Position numbers and translations under genes: made by a program | NCBI GenBank assembly: GCA_002315375.1 | Contig: DCHR01000004.1 | Coordinates: 1 to 24,422 of the forward strand | Origin: Treponema sp. UBA1747 | GTDB lineage: Bacteria; Spirochaetota; Spirochaetia; Treponematales; Treponemataceae | Direction of reading: 5' to 3' | Length of the DNA: 24,422 nucleotides | Shown here: in pieces, positions 1-7,151 of the stretch | Layout: the number at the start of each line of letters is the position of its first letter | Position numbering within the stretch: the stretch's first letter is position 1 | The notes under the pieces: model-generated | What the model saw: only the letters and a program-made list of their open reading frames with translations | The model's database searches: none | What the model was told of the DNA's origin: nothing

Positions 1-1670
1 ACCGTTCATTCATGAAAGTTCAGAATATTATCCGTGAAGAACTGGACAGAGCAGGTCTTCTGGAAATGAAACCTACAGTAATCCAGCCCGGCGAACTCTG
101 GAAGGAATCTGGACGCTGGGAAACAATGGGACCTGAAATGCTCAAGGCTACAACCCGCGGCGGACAGGACATGATTGTTTCTCCAACAGCCGAAGAAGCC
201 TTTACAGCCCTGATTCGCGACGGTCTTGATTCATACAAACAGCTTCCACTGATCCCTTACCAGATCAACACAAAATACCGTGATGAAATCCGCCCTCGCT
301 ACGGTGTAATGCGCGGACGCGAATTCACAATGATGGACGCTTACTCTTTTGACGCAGACAAGGAATCCCTGGATAACTCTTACAACACAGTTGCAGAAGC
401 TTACCGCAAGATTTTCAAACGCCTTGGTCTTAAAACTATTTCCGTAAAAGCCGACACAGGAAACATGGGTGGTTCAGGTTCTGAAGAATTCATGATTGAA
501 TCTCCTGTTGGTGACGATACACTTATGCTCTGCGAATGCGGATACGCTGCAAACGTAGAAAAAGCTGCCTGCCGTCCAGACATTCCAACTGACGACAACG
601 GAAATCCACAGGCAAAAACTGACCTGCCTGTTGAAGAAGTTGCAACTCCAAATGTTTTCTCTATTGAAGACATGGAAAAATTCTTCGGAACAACTTCAAA
701 ACGCTTTATCAAAGCCTTGATTTACCGCGTAATCAACTGTGGTCTGGACCTTTCAAATGCCAACGGTGGAAAAAACTTCAAACAGGTTACAGAAGGTAAC
801 TTCACATACTACCCGCTTTCATACGTATGTGTTCTTATCCGCGGCGACCTGGAAGTAAACGAAGCAAAACTGGCAGGACTTCTCAAATGTTCTGACCTGT
901 GCCTGGCCGAAGGTGACGAAATTGTTCAGATGGCAAATGCTCCACACGGATTCGTTGGACCAATGACTCTGAACTGCCCTATTATCCAGGACCTTTCTGT
1001 TGTTGATATGCACGACGCTTTTGCAGGTGCCGGAAAAGAAGGATTCCACATCAAGCACGTAGAACCTTCACGCGACTACACTCCATTTATGACTGGCGAT
1101 GTTCGTACAGCAATGATTGGAGACGCCTGTCCTGACTGTGGAAAACCTTTCTACAGCAAAAAAGGAAACGAACTTGGTCACATCTTCAAACTGGGTGACA
1201 AATATACAAAAGCCATGAACGTAACTTACCTCGACCAGAGCGGAAAACCAGTTGTTCCACTTATGGGATGTTACGGAATCGGTGTAGACCGTACACTGGC
1301 TTCAATCATTGAAACTTACCACGACGAAAAGGGAATCATGTTCCCTATGTCTACAGCACCTTACCAGGTTGCAGTTGTTCCTATCGCTTACAAAGACAAG
1401 ATGAAGGAAGCAGCCGACCAGCTTTACGAAGAACTTTCAAAACTTGGTGTTGAAGTTCTGCTGGATGACAGAAATGAACGTCCTGGCGTAAAATTCAACG
1501 ATGCTGACCTTATCGGATTCCCTGTTCGCGTTGTTGTTGGTGATAAAAACCTTCCAAACGTTGAAATCAAACTCCGTAACAAAGCAGAAGCTGAACTTGT
1601 TCCTTTAACAGAAGCTGCTGCAAAAATTGCAGAAGTTGTAAAAGCAGAATTAGATAAACTGAACAACTAA
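1..1670 (+). CDS. proS: Prolyl-tRNA synthetase, 5'-truncated by the window edge
   Basis: Class II synthetase that charges tRNA-Pro with proline in the cytoplasm. The frame is open through base 1, and the first visible Met (base 12) aligns to about residue 50 of the E. coli enzyme, so the real start lies upstream. Numbering from that Met, motif 2 is at about 88-112 (RDEIRPRYGVMRGREF), motif 3 at about 417-432 (GCYGIGVDRT), and the anticodon-binding domain follows with LLDDRNERPGVKF. The bacterial editing (INS) insertion lies between motifs 2 and 3. Four cysteines (C174, C176, C373, C376) flank it as CxC and CPDC and look like a zinc site, as in many Firmicutes-type ProS. A segment of about 20 residues near 241-265 has no counterpart in the E. 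coli protein as I recall it. The identity is secure; the zinc site is inferred. Confidence 0.97.
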   Translation, partial: RSFMKVQNIIREELDRAGLLEMKPTVIQPGELWKESGRWETMGPEMLKATTRGGQDMIVSPTAEEAFTALIRDGLDSYKQLPLIPYQINTKYRDEIRPRYGVMRGREFTMMDAYSFDADKESLDNSYNTVAEAYRKIFKRLGLKTISVKADTGNMGGSGSEEFMIESPVGDDTLMLCECGYAANVEKAACRPDIPTDDNGNPQAKTDLPVEEVATPNVFSIEDMEKFFGTTSKRFIKALIYRVINCGLDLSNANGGKNFKQVTEGNFTYYPLSYVCVLIRGDLEVNEAKLAGLLKCSDLCLAEGDEIVQMANAPHGFVGPMTLNCPIIQDLSVVDMHDAFAGAGKEGFHIKHVEPSRDYTPFMTGDVRTAMIGDACPDCGKPFYSKKGNELGHIFKLGDKYTKAMNVTYLDQSGKPVVPLMGCYGIGVDRTLASIIETYHDEKGIMFPMSTAPYQVAVVPIAYKDKMKEAADQLYEELSKLGVEVLLDDRNERPGVKFNDADLIGFPVRVVVGDKNLPNVEIKLRNKAEAELVPLTEAAAKIAEVVKAELDKLNN

Positions 1671-1673
1671 AAA

Positions 1674-1764
1674 CTGCGTTAGCGGGCGTAAGGGCGCGAA
1701 GCGGCCACCGCAAGGTGGCTGCAACCCTGAAGCACGCGACCCGAACGCAGTGAGGGGAACGCCC
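1674..1764. repeat. GC-rich structured intergenic element
   Basis: This block fills the gap between proS and the next gene and is much more GC-rich than its surroundings. A 6-bp hairpin at 1704-1719 (GCCACC, GCAA loop, GGTGGC) has a GNRA-type tetraloop. CTGCGTT (1674-1680) can pair with AACGCAG (1744-1750). GGGCGT (1684-1689) can pair with ACGCCC (1759-1764). AGGG (1691-1694) can pair with CCCT (1725-1728). The two long-range helices interleave, so they are either alternatives or a pseudoknot. I infer a dispersed treponeme repeat or a structured 5' leader; only one copy is visible here. Confidence 0.6.
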
Positions 1765-1766
1765 AA

Positions 1767-2855
1767 ATGAAAAAAATCCTTTCCTTATTAATCCTTTCTT
1801 TTTTATTTATTCCGGTTTTCGCGTTACCAGGTTTTACTCCCTATCTTCCTGATAATTCCGGAGATTATGTTTTTTACCGTGACAATTCTTTTGAAAGAGA
1901 AAGTTATCTGGGAATTCTGACTTACGATGAAGAAACATATCAGATGCGTTATTTCGCACCGACAGATAAAGTTAATTTTCTTCCTGAAAAAAACATCCAG
2001 ATTCTTTTCACTGTAAACAAAGACAAAGATTACCTGGAATTAACCGGAGAAAAAATTATCACTGCCATTACTCCGAACACGGAAGACGTTGAAATCGTAA
2101 ATTACATGCATGACATGTTCTATGAATTAAACAGCCGCCGTATAAAAGCAGATCCAGTTATTCCTGCAGCATCTGAGTATGTAAGCAACAAAAGTTTCTG
2201 GGATAATGGAATTTCGGTTGATACTGATTTTGCTCAGTTCGGCGGAAAAGTTTCTATGGTTTATGATGTAATGGTTCCGCTTTTCAACCTGAAAAAAATT
2301 GAAGACGCCGAAGGAAACAGTATTTTTGCTCTGGTAACTTTTGGTACTCTTGCTTCATCCCTTGATTCGTCTTTTGACGATTTTAACGGCACCACTTCCA
2401 GACTCATAAAAAAGGAAGCCGGTGTAACTTTGGACCGGAAAGCTGAAGCTAATATTTATGAATATGGAAACATGAAAATCAAGCTGGATAAAAACTGGAG
2501 TCAGACAATGGAAAACCTCTGGCTTCTGGGGGATTCAGCTTTAGTATCTGCAAGCATGATTCCATCTTATGAAAAACTTGCAGACCGCTTTGATGACTTT
2601 GTAATCAGACGCCTGCTTATGAGTTCTCAGGATTCATTTATCGAAGTTCCCGGAATTTTGATTAAGGAAGAAAAAAACGGATATTCAATTACTTCGAATA
2701 TTTACCAGCAGAAAACTGACAACACCGTGAAGAACTTCAAGATTCTTAGAAAGAATAAGGACGGTTCTTTTAATCTGATTCTGATTACGGTTTTCCAGAA
2801 AGATTATCTGGCAAACAAAAAATATTTTGATGATCTGATTGCAAAAAACAAATAA
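1767..2855 (+). CDS. Secreted protein of unknown function
   Basis: I do not recognise a family for this 362-residue protein. Residues 1-19 form a classical signal peptide (KK, a hydrophobic core, then FA before LPG). No cysteine follows it, so this is not a lipoprotein. The mature part is mixed alpha/beta with many Asp, Lys and aromatic residues and no obvious catalytic motif or repeat; it probably resides in the periplasm or outer envelope. The ATG comes directly after the structured element at 1674-1764. The only purine-rich stretch upstream (GAGGGG, about 1753-1757) lies inside that element, so translation may depend on its folding. A strong terminator follows the stop. A conserved Treponema hypothetical protein is likely, but that is inference. 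Confidence 0.8.
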   Translation: MKKILSLLILSFLFIPVFALPGFTPYLPDNSGDYVFYRDNSFERESYLGILTYDEETYQMRYFAPTDKVNFLPEKNIQILFTVNKDKDYLELTGEKIITAITPNTEDVEIVNYMHDMFYELNSRRIKADPVIPAASEYVSNKSFWDNGISVDTDFAQFGGKVSMVYDVMVPLFNLKKIEDAEGNSIFALVTFGTLASSLDSSFDDFNGTTSRLIKKEAGVTLDRKAEANIYEYGNMKIKLDKNWSQTMENLWLLGDSALVSASMIPSYEKLADRFDDFVIRRLLMSSQDSFIEVPGILIKEEKNGYSITSNIYQQKTDNTVKNFKILRKNKDGSFNLILITVFQKDYLANKKYFDDLIAKNK

Positions 2856-2883
2856 AAAAAAGGTGCCCGCGGGCACCTTTTTT
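2856..2883. terminator. Bidirectional intrinsic terminator
   Basis: A perfect 16-base palindrome (2862-2877, GGTGCCCGCGGGCACC) has an A run on its left and a T run on its right, so it works as a rho-independent terminator on both strands. It sits between the stops of two convergent genes (2855 on plus, 2904 on minus). Confidence 0.93.
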
Positions 2884-2903
2884 CATGTTTAATGACCGGA
2901 AGC

Positions 2904-3725
2904 TTACAGACTGTTTCTTCCAAGAGGAGTTCCTATCCAGACTCCGTCACTTCCCAGATATTCTTTTTTCTGACCGTTGATCAGGAACTGAACCGATTTG
3001 ACACTTGAAAATTCAGTGGCTGTATTTATTATCTGTTTAAGCTGACCAATATAACCTTCAATTCCATCCGGATTAAACTCAAAGGCTTCGTTGAAATTCA
3101 GGTTTGCAACTCCGTCTTTTACAGTGGCTCCGATTAATTTTGTTCCCTTTGGAATAAGTGTAGTACAGTTTTTTTCGGCTGCATTCTGGAAGGACGGACC
3201 TTCCAGAAGCTGATTGATTGCATTTGTTAATGGAGAATCTTTGCTTACTGCACGGCTAACTGTCTTGTAGTTTACAGAACCATCTGCATCAATCATTACG
3301 AAACAGACTTTCACATTTGTTGTTGCCGGCTGAGGTGCTGGTTTAACAGGTTCTGTTTTTTCTGCTTCAACGACTGCAGGTTTTTCTTCTTTTTTTTCTT
3401 CGACCTTTACTTCCTCTTTTGAAGGAGTTTTAGTTTCTTCTTTTACTGCCACAGGTTTCTGTTCAGTTTTCTTTTCTTCCTGAACTTTCAGAGTAACAGT
3501 TTCTTTTTTTGAAGAAGTTTCTTTTTTCTGAGTTTTTTCTGGCTCAGGTTTTTCTTCTTTTTCAATAATTGTTCCCTGAAGAATTCCTGCGCGGATCAGA
3601 TTATTATGAATAGTTTCCCATTTAACGAGGAAGATGATTACGATAACAATAGCTACCAGGAGCCATATTGCAAGACCAATTCCGGTCTTTTTCTTTTTAC
3701 TAGCCATAATTAAATTATCGGCCAA
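2904..3725 (-). CDS. Membrane-anchored GerMN-domain protein
   Basis: The 273-residue protein has a basic N-terminus (KKKK), one membrane segment at about residues 16-36, a long K/E/P/T-rich linker (about 52-138) and a C-terminal GerMN domain (about 140-260). The domain is recognised by a pattern like AVSKDSPLTNAINQLLEGPS followed by IPKGTKLIGATVKDGVANLNF. GerMN domains occur in spore germination protein GerM and in lipoproteins of non-sporulating bacteria; they are thought to bind envelope components. The topology suggests a short cytoplasmic tail and a periplasmic domain held away from the membrane. The start is uncertain: TTG at 3725 is preceded by a close GGGA, while ATG at 3707 (MASKKKK) has no clear ribosome binding site. 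The stop faces the terminator at 2856-2883. Confidence 0.82.
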   Translation of the reverse strand: MADNLIMASKKKKTGIGLAIWLLVAIVIVIIFLVKWETIHNNLIRAGILQGTIIEKEEKPEPEKTQKKETSSKKETVTLKVQEEKKTEQKPVAVKEETKTPSKEEVKVEEKKEEKPAVVEAEKTEPVKPAPQPATTNVKVCFVMIDADGSVNYKTVSRAVSKDSPLTNAINQLLEGPSFQNAAEKNCTTLIPKGTKLIGATVKDGVANLNFNEAFEFNPDGIEGYIGQLKQIINTATEFSSVKSVQFLINGQKKEYLGSDGVWIGTPLGRNSL

Positions 3726-3768
3726 ATTCCCATGTTTTTAACGGTAATTTATATGTTATTTAAAAAAA

Positions 3769-3987
3769 GTACATATAAATCAAACACTTCTATTACTAAG
3801 TAAAAAAAAGTTATCATAAAACAAATAACACTCCCGCAATAAACAATGGAGGCCTCCCGCGGGTCCCCGTCGCTCGCTTCGCTCGACTCCTTGCCCACGG
3901 TACTCCATTGTTTTTGCTCGCGTGTTATTTGCTTTGTATTTGCATAGTTTTTTTTACTTAAATTAATAATGTTTGATTTATATGTAC
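3769..3987. repeat. Palindromic MITE-like element A
   Basis: A 219-bp imperfect inverted repeat with no gene. Each end begins with GTACATATAAATCAAAC, and the arms (about 3769-3851 and 3903-3987) match over about 80 bases with scattered mismatches. Both arms carry CAAATAACAC and finish with AACAATGGAG or its complement. Between them is a GC-rich core (about 3852-3902) containing smaller palindromes (GGAGGCCTCC, CCCGCGGG) and GTCGCTCGCTTCGCTCGAC. No transposase is present, so any movement would be in trans. It lies upstream of the GerMN gene and adjoins element B through a shared GTAC (3984-3987). Confidence 0.85.
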
Positions 3988-4193
3988 GTTTAATTCAAAC
4001 GTAGATTAATAAAAAATAAAAAACTTATGCGAGGGAACAACACGTGCAGTCTGTGGCATTTGCAGCGCGGCTGGATAGTTTCCTATCCGCGCTGCATATG
4101 CAGCGACGCTAGCTAGCGTTACTGACTGCCGTGATTGTGACCGGGAATAAGTTTTTTATTTTATAAGTAAATGAATGTTTGAATTAAACGTAC
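3984..4193. repeat. Palindromic MITE-like element B with branched core
   Basis: A 210-bp inverted repeat that begins and ends with GTACGTTTAATTCAAAC, 14 of 17 positions like the ends of element A. The AT-rich arms also pair at AAAAAACTTA (left, about 4018-4027) with its complement near 4148-4156. The core differs from that of A: an inner helix CACG-T-GCAGTC (4041-4051) with GACTGCCGTG (4124-4133) closes over two hairpins, GCAGCGCGG (4062-4070) with CCGCGCTGC (4087-4095), and the 14-base palindrome ACGCTAGCTAGCGT (4106-4119). The predicted fold is a three-way junction. No reading frame of note lies inside. Confidence 0.82.
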
Positions 4194-4272
4194 ATTTTTA
4201 TTAAACAAACATTTAAATAAAAGGTATTATCAAATAAAATGATTCTATCTGGTAAATTTTAGGCGGTTTTTT
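4194..4272. other. AT-rich leader upstream of the methyltransferase gene
   Basis: Together with elements A and B this completes the 547-base gene-free spacer 3726-4272. Just after the GTAC of element B, GTACATTTTTATTAAACAAAC looks like a decayed element A terminus. A ribosome binding site candidate, AGGCGG (about 4261-4266), precedes the ATG. I see no convincing -35/-10 pair. Confidence 0.5.
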
Positions 4273-5364
4273 ATGTTTCAGCTGGCTGCAGTTTTTTCAC
4301 CTGGTTTTGAAAAAGTAATTCCTCAAGTCTTAAATGATGTACTTCCTGATGCATACAATATGCAGGTTTCAAGCGGATTTGTCCGCTTTTGTACAGACAA
4401 AAACCCATTCAGAGCCGTTAATGCTGATTTTTTGAACAACAGCTTCCTGGTTTTACGGGAATGGAATGCCGCTGGGAAAAATCAAAAAAACAATCAGCCA
4501 GCGAAAACTACGGCTGCCACGGCGCCGGCCTTTGAAGTAATGGCAAATAAAATCCGCATTCCGGACAATCTGATTCCTGAAATCCAGAAACAGCATTACA
4601 AAACCTTCAGATTAAGGTTCAGTGCAGCAAATGTATTTACCTCGGTAAACAAAAATATAATGACAAATGTTGAACGGCAGATTTCCCAGCAGACAGGAAT
4701 GAGACCTGACCGCCTTGGTGGAGATACTGAATTCTGGTTTTTGACCCGGACAGAAGGCTATGCCTGTTTTGCTCTCCGCATGACTAAAAAACAAAGTACA
4801 GAAAAATATCTGGAAAAAGGAGAACTTCGTCCTGAATTTGTTACTCTTCTGGCCGCCTTTGCTGATCCTGAAGGAATGCTGAAGAACGCTAAAAACCCGG
4901 TTATTCTGGATCCTTTTGCAGGACATGGCGGTATCGTAAAACAACTAAGACAGATGTATCCCAAAGCCACTGTCCTTGCTTCTGAAATTGATTCTGAGCT
5001 TTCTAAAAAACTGAAAAACTGCACCTGCTGTGACGCCACAAATCTTTCCCATATTCAGGACAACGCTGTGGATTGCGTAATTACTGATCCGCCATGGGGA
5101 TTCTGGCAGGGTGACCTTCGTGATGACAGAAAGCTCCGTTTTCTTTATGACGACATGCTTAAGGAAATGTTCCGCGTAACAAAACCAGATTCTTCTGTCT
5201 GCATACTTACTGCAGCAAAAGAAGTTTTTGAAGCGGCTTTTGAAAAATCACCTTTCGCGGAAAAAGTGAGACAGGAAAAGGGGCAAAATGTTTCTGGTTC
5301 AGACATAAGAAATGATGTTCTTGTAAACGGAAAAAAAGCTGCTGTTTATGTCTTTAACAGATAA
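4273..5364 (+). CDS. THUMP/Trm11-like class I RNA methyltransferase
   Basis: The 363-residue protein has a SAM-binding Rossmann fold in its C-terminal half: motif I DPFAGHGG (213-220), an acidic loop at SEID (237-240), and motif IV TDPPWG (271-276), the N-methyltransferase signature. The N-terminal 170 residues resemble THUMP-type tRNA/rRNA guanine-N2 methyltransferases of the Trm11/Trm14/THUMPD class: it opens with a 'PGFEKVIPQVL' segment and later has TFRLRF and DRLGG-TEFWF-TRTEGY-CFALRMTKK. Target and site cannot be told from sequence; methylation of a tRNA guanine is inferred. The ATG has AGGCGG upstream. No terminator follows, and the next gene begins 59 bases on with its own -10-like box. 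A DNA methyltransferase is less likely, since no restriction partner is visible. Confidence 0.7.
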   Translation: MFQLAAVFSPGFEKVIPQVLNDVLPDAYNMQVSSGFVRFCTDKNPFRAVNADFLNNSFLVLREWNAAGKNQKNNQPAKTTAATAPAFEVMANKIRIPDNLIPEIQKQHYKTFRLRFSAANVFTSVNKNIMTNVERQISQQTGMRPDRLGGDTEFWFLTRTEGYACFALRMTKKQSTEKYLEKGELRPEFVTLLAAFADPEGMLKNAKNPVILDPFAGHGGIVKQLRQMYPKATVLASEIDSELSKKLKNCTCCDATNLSHIQDNAVDCVITDPPWGFWQGDLRDDRKLRFLYDDMLKEMFRVTKPDSSVCILTAAKEVFEAAFEKSPFAEKVRQEKGQNVSGSDIRNDVLVNGKKAAVYVFNR

Positions 5365-5409
5365 TTAACATAAGTTCTATTTCTTATCGCATAATATTGC
5401 ATACTAGAA

Positions 5410-5415
5410 TATAAT
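5410..5415 (+). promoter_or_regulatory. -10 box immediately upstream of a leaderless start
   Basis: TATAAT lies 8 bases before the ATG at 5424, so transcription would start at or next to the start codon. There is no Shine-Dalgarno sequence between them. The -35 match is weak (a TCGCAT-like hexamer at 17-bp spacing). Confidence 0.5.
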
Positions 5416-5423
5416 AATCTTTT

Positions 5424-7097
5424 ATGAGCAACACTAAATCTTTATCAAAAGCCCTCTATATCCACAACGCAGACGGCTTTACTATTTCTCTTCCAAGAAA
5501 ACTTTCACGGGGAGAAAATATTACAATCAAAGTATGCGGTGTAAACCTGAGCTATACAGGATTCCAGGTTTATCTTTCTTCCGGCCAGATCCAGATGTCT
5601 ACTCCAAAATACACAGAATTTATGGCTGGCGGAGATACTTTCAAATACGGCGATTTTAATATTGAAATCAAAGCAACTGTAAAAAACTTCATAGACCAGA
5701 ATCTTGAAAGTGCCGACAACATCACTTTCCTTATGCCAAAATACAGCCTGACAATGATGGAAGTTATCTTCACAGAAATTGCAGTTGTAATTGACGGTAA
5801 TGAAACAAAGCTTGATTTATCTCAGGCTTCCTTCTGGGGAGACCCGAAAAAAGAATACGGTGACATCACATATACTAAAACCGATGAAAAAAACTACGAT
5901 ATCTATTCCCGCCCTTTCAACGTAAAAGACGAAACCTATGCCAGAATGATTTCAGAATCCCTTGTTTCAAAGGGAAACAACTGGCGTATGAAAAAAGTGA
6001 TTGAAAAAATCCGCAAAGGTGAAGAGGTTTATTATTCATCTCTGGGAGGCTCAATTACTGAAGGCGGCGGACCTGCAAGTTTCCGTGACGGCTATGCTTA
6101 CCAGTTCCACAAAAAGCTGCAGGCAAAATACAATCCGGGTGGAAACAACATTTTAATGAACCCATGCGGTCTTGGCGGAACAGGTTCGGCTGAAGGTCTT
6201 ATGCGTTATCCTCAGAATGTAATTGAACGGGTTGGTCGTGCACCTGACCTTCTGATTATTGAATTTGCAGTAAATGATGAAGCCGGAACAGAAAATATCC
6301 GCGGCTTTGAACAGCTGATTCGCACGGCTCTTTCACAGAATCCTGAATGTGCTGTAATCGGTCTCTACTCTGCTGCTCCTTATGTTAACAGCCAGGTAGA
6401 AAAAATCCCTGTTGGAGAACATTACGGCATTCAGCAGGTCAGCATTCAGAATGCTGTAGACAACAACAATAATGAATTCGATACAGGAACAGATTCTGTT
6501 TTCTATGTGGATTACGTTCATCCTTCTACAATGGGGCACACAATCATGGCTGACTGTCTGATGAATCTGATAGATTCAATTGATTCAGATAAAGAAGACA
6601 TTCCTTCAGAAATCCCTGCAGACTACAAGATAACTGATTCAAGCTTCTGCAACTTCAAACAGATTCTTCCGGCTTATGCTCCCGGATTCGATGGAAATCC
6701 TGGTGTAAAATTCCACGCAGGTAGTTTTACGGACCGTGACTTTGAACCACAGCACCCTGCCAACGACCTTATAAGCTATCCATACAACTGGATGAAACCA
6801 GGCCGCCAGCGGGAAGACATTAAAGATATTCCGGTGGAAAATGAAGCAATGCGCCTGGAACTCACCTGCAAAAACCTTCTGATTATCTATAAGGGAACCG
6901 GATGTGGAACTGCAGAAGTAATTATTGATGGCGTCGTAACAGACACTCTGAATGGAAATAAAGAAGGCTGGAATACAAGCAACTTCAAAAGCTTTATAAA
7001 AGAAAATATCGCCCGTCCACATGTTATTGAAATCCGTATGGCAAACGGTGACGAAGGCAAAGCTTTTACTATTGAAGCAATCGGATATTCCGACTAA
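5424..7097 (+). CDS. SGNH/GDSL hydrolase, multidomain, no export signal
   Basis: A predicted esterase of 557 residues. The SGNH blocks are clear: Ser210 in GGSITEG, the block II glycines in GLGGTGS (249-255), Asn284 in FAVND, and the Asp363-His366 pair in DYVHP. An N-terminal beta-rich domain (about 10-125) resembles a carbohydrate-binding or jelly-roll module, and a C-terminal beta-sandwich (about 405-557) has ELTCKNLLIIYKG followed by VIIDG. There is no signal peptide or lipobox, so it appears cytoplasmic unless exported by another route. The next gene is a paralog sharing the hydrolase and C-terminal domains, 54 bases downstream, which suggests a tandem duplication and an operon. By analogy with related families it would remove acetyl groups from plant-derived oligosaccharides; substrate is inference. 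No Shine-Dalgarno is seen; see the -10 box at 5410. Confidence 0.86.
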   Translation: MSNTKSLSKALYIHNADGFTISLPRKLSRGENITIKVCGVNLSYTGFQVYLSSGQIQMSTPKYTEFMAGGDTFKYGDFNIEIKATVKNFIDQNLESADNITFLMPKYSLTMMEVIFTEIAVVIDGNETKLDLSQASFWGDPKKEYGDITYTKTDEKNYDIYSRPFNVKDETYARMISESLVSKGNNWRMKKVIEKIRKGEEVYYSSLGGSITEGGGPASFRDGYAYQFHKKLQAKYNPGGNNILMNPCGLGGTGSAEGLMRYPQNVIERVGRAPDLLIIEFAVNDEAGTENIRGFEQLIRTALSQNPECAVIGLYSAAPYVNSQVEKIPVGEHYGIQQVSIQNAVDNNNNEFDTGTDSVFYVDYVHPSTMGHTIMADCLMNLIDSIDSDKEDIPSEIPADYKITDSSFCNFKQILPAYAPGFDGNPGVKFHAGSFTDRDFEPQHPANDLISYPYNWMKPGRQREDIKDIPVENEAMRLELTCKNLLIIYKGTGCGTAEVIIDGVVTDTLNGNKEGWNTSNFKSFIKENIARPHVIEIRMANGDEGKAFTIEAIGYSD

Positions 7098-7110
7098 AAG
7101 GTTTATTTGC

Positions 7111-7136
7111 GGTCCGGACCCGCATAACTGTCCGGA
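7111..7136 (+). promoter_or_regulatory. Intercistronic hairpin beside the ribosome binding site
   Basis: TCCGGAC (7113-7119) pairs perfectly with GTCCGGA (7130-7136) around a 10-base loop. The left arm is also part of a palindrome, GGTCCGGACC (7111-7120). The last base of the stem touches the Shine-Dalgarno AAAGGA (7136-7141). No T run follows, so it is not a terminator. It may mark mRNA processing or stability, or tune translation of the second hydrolase. Confidence 0.55.
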
Positions 7137-7151
7137 AAGGAAAACAACAAA

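Noticed and set aside
1767..1830. Lipoprotein status of the secreted unknown protein
   Set aside because: The signal peptide ends FALPG and no cysteine follows, so there is no lipobox.
3726..4272. A CRISPR array or phage attachment site in the long spacer
   Set aside because: The repeats are inverted arms, not regularly spaced direct repeats, and no cas, integrase or tRNA gene is near.
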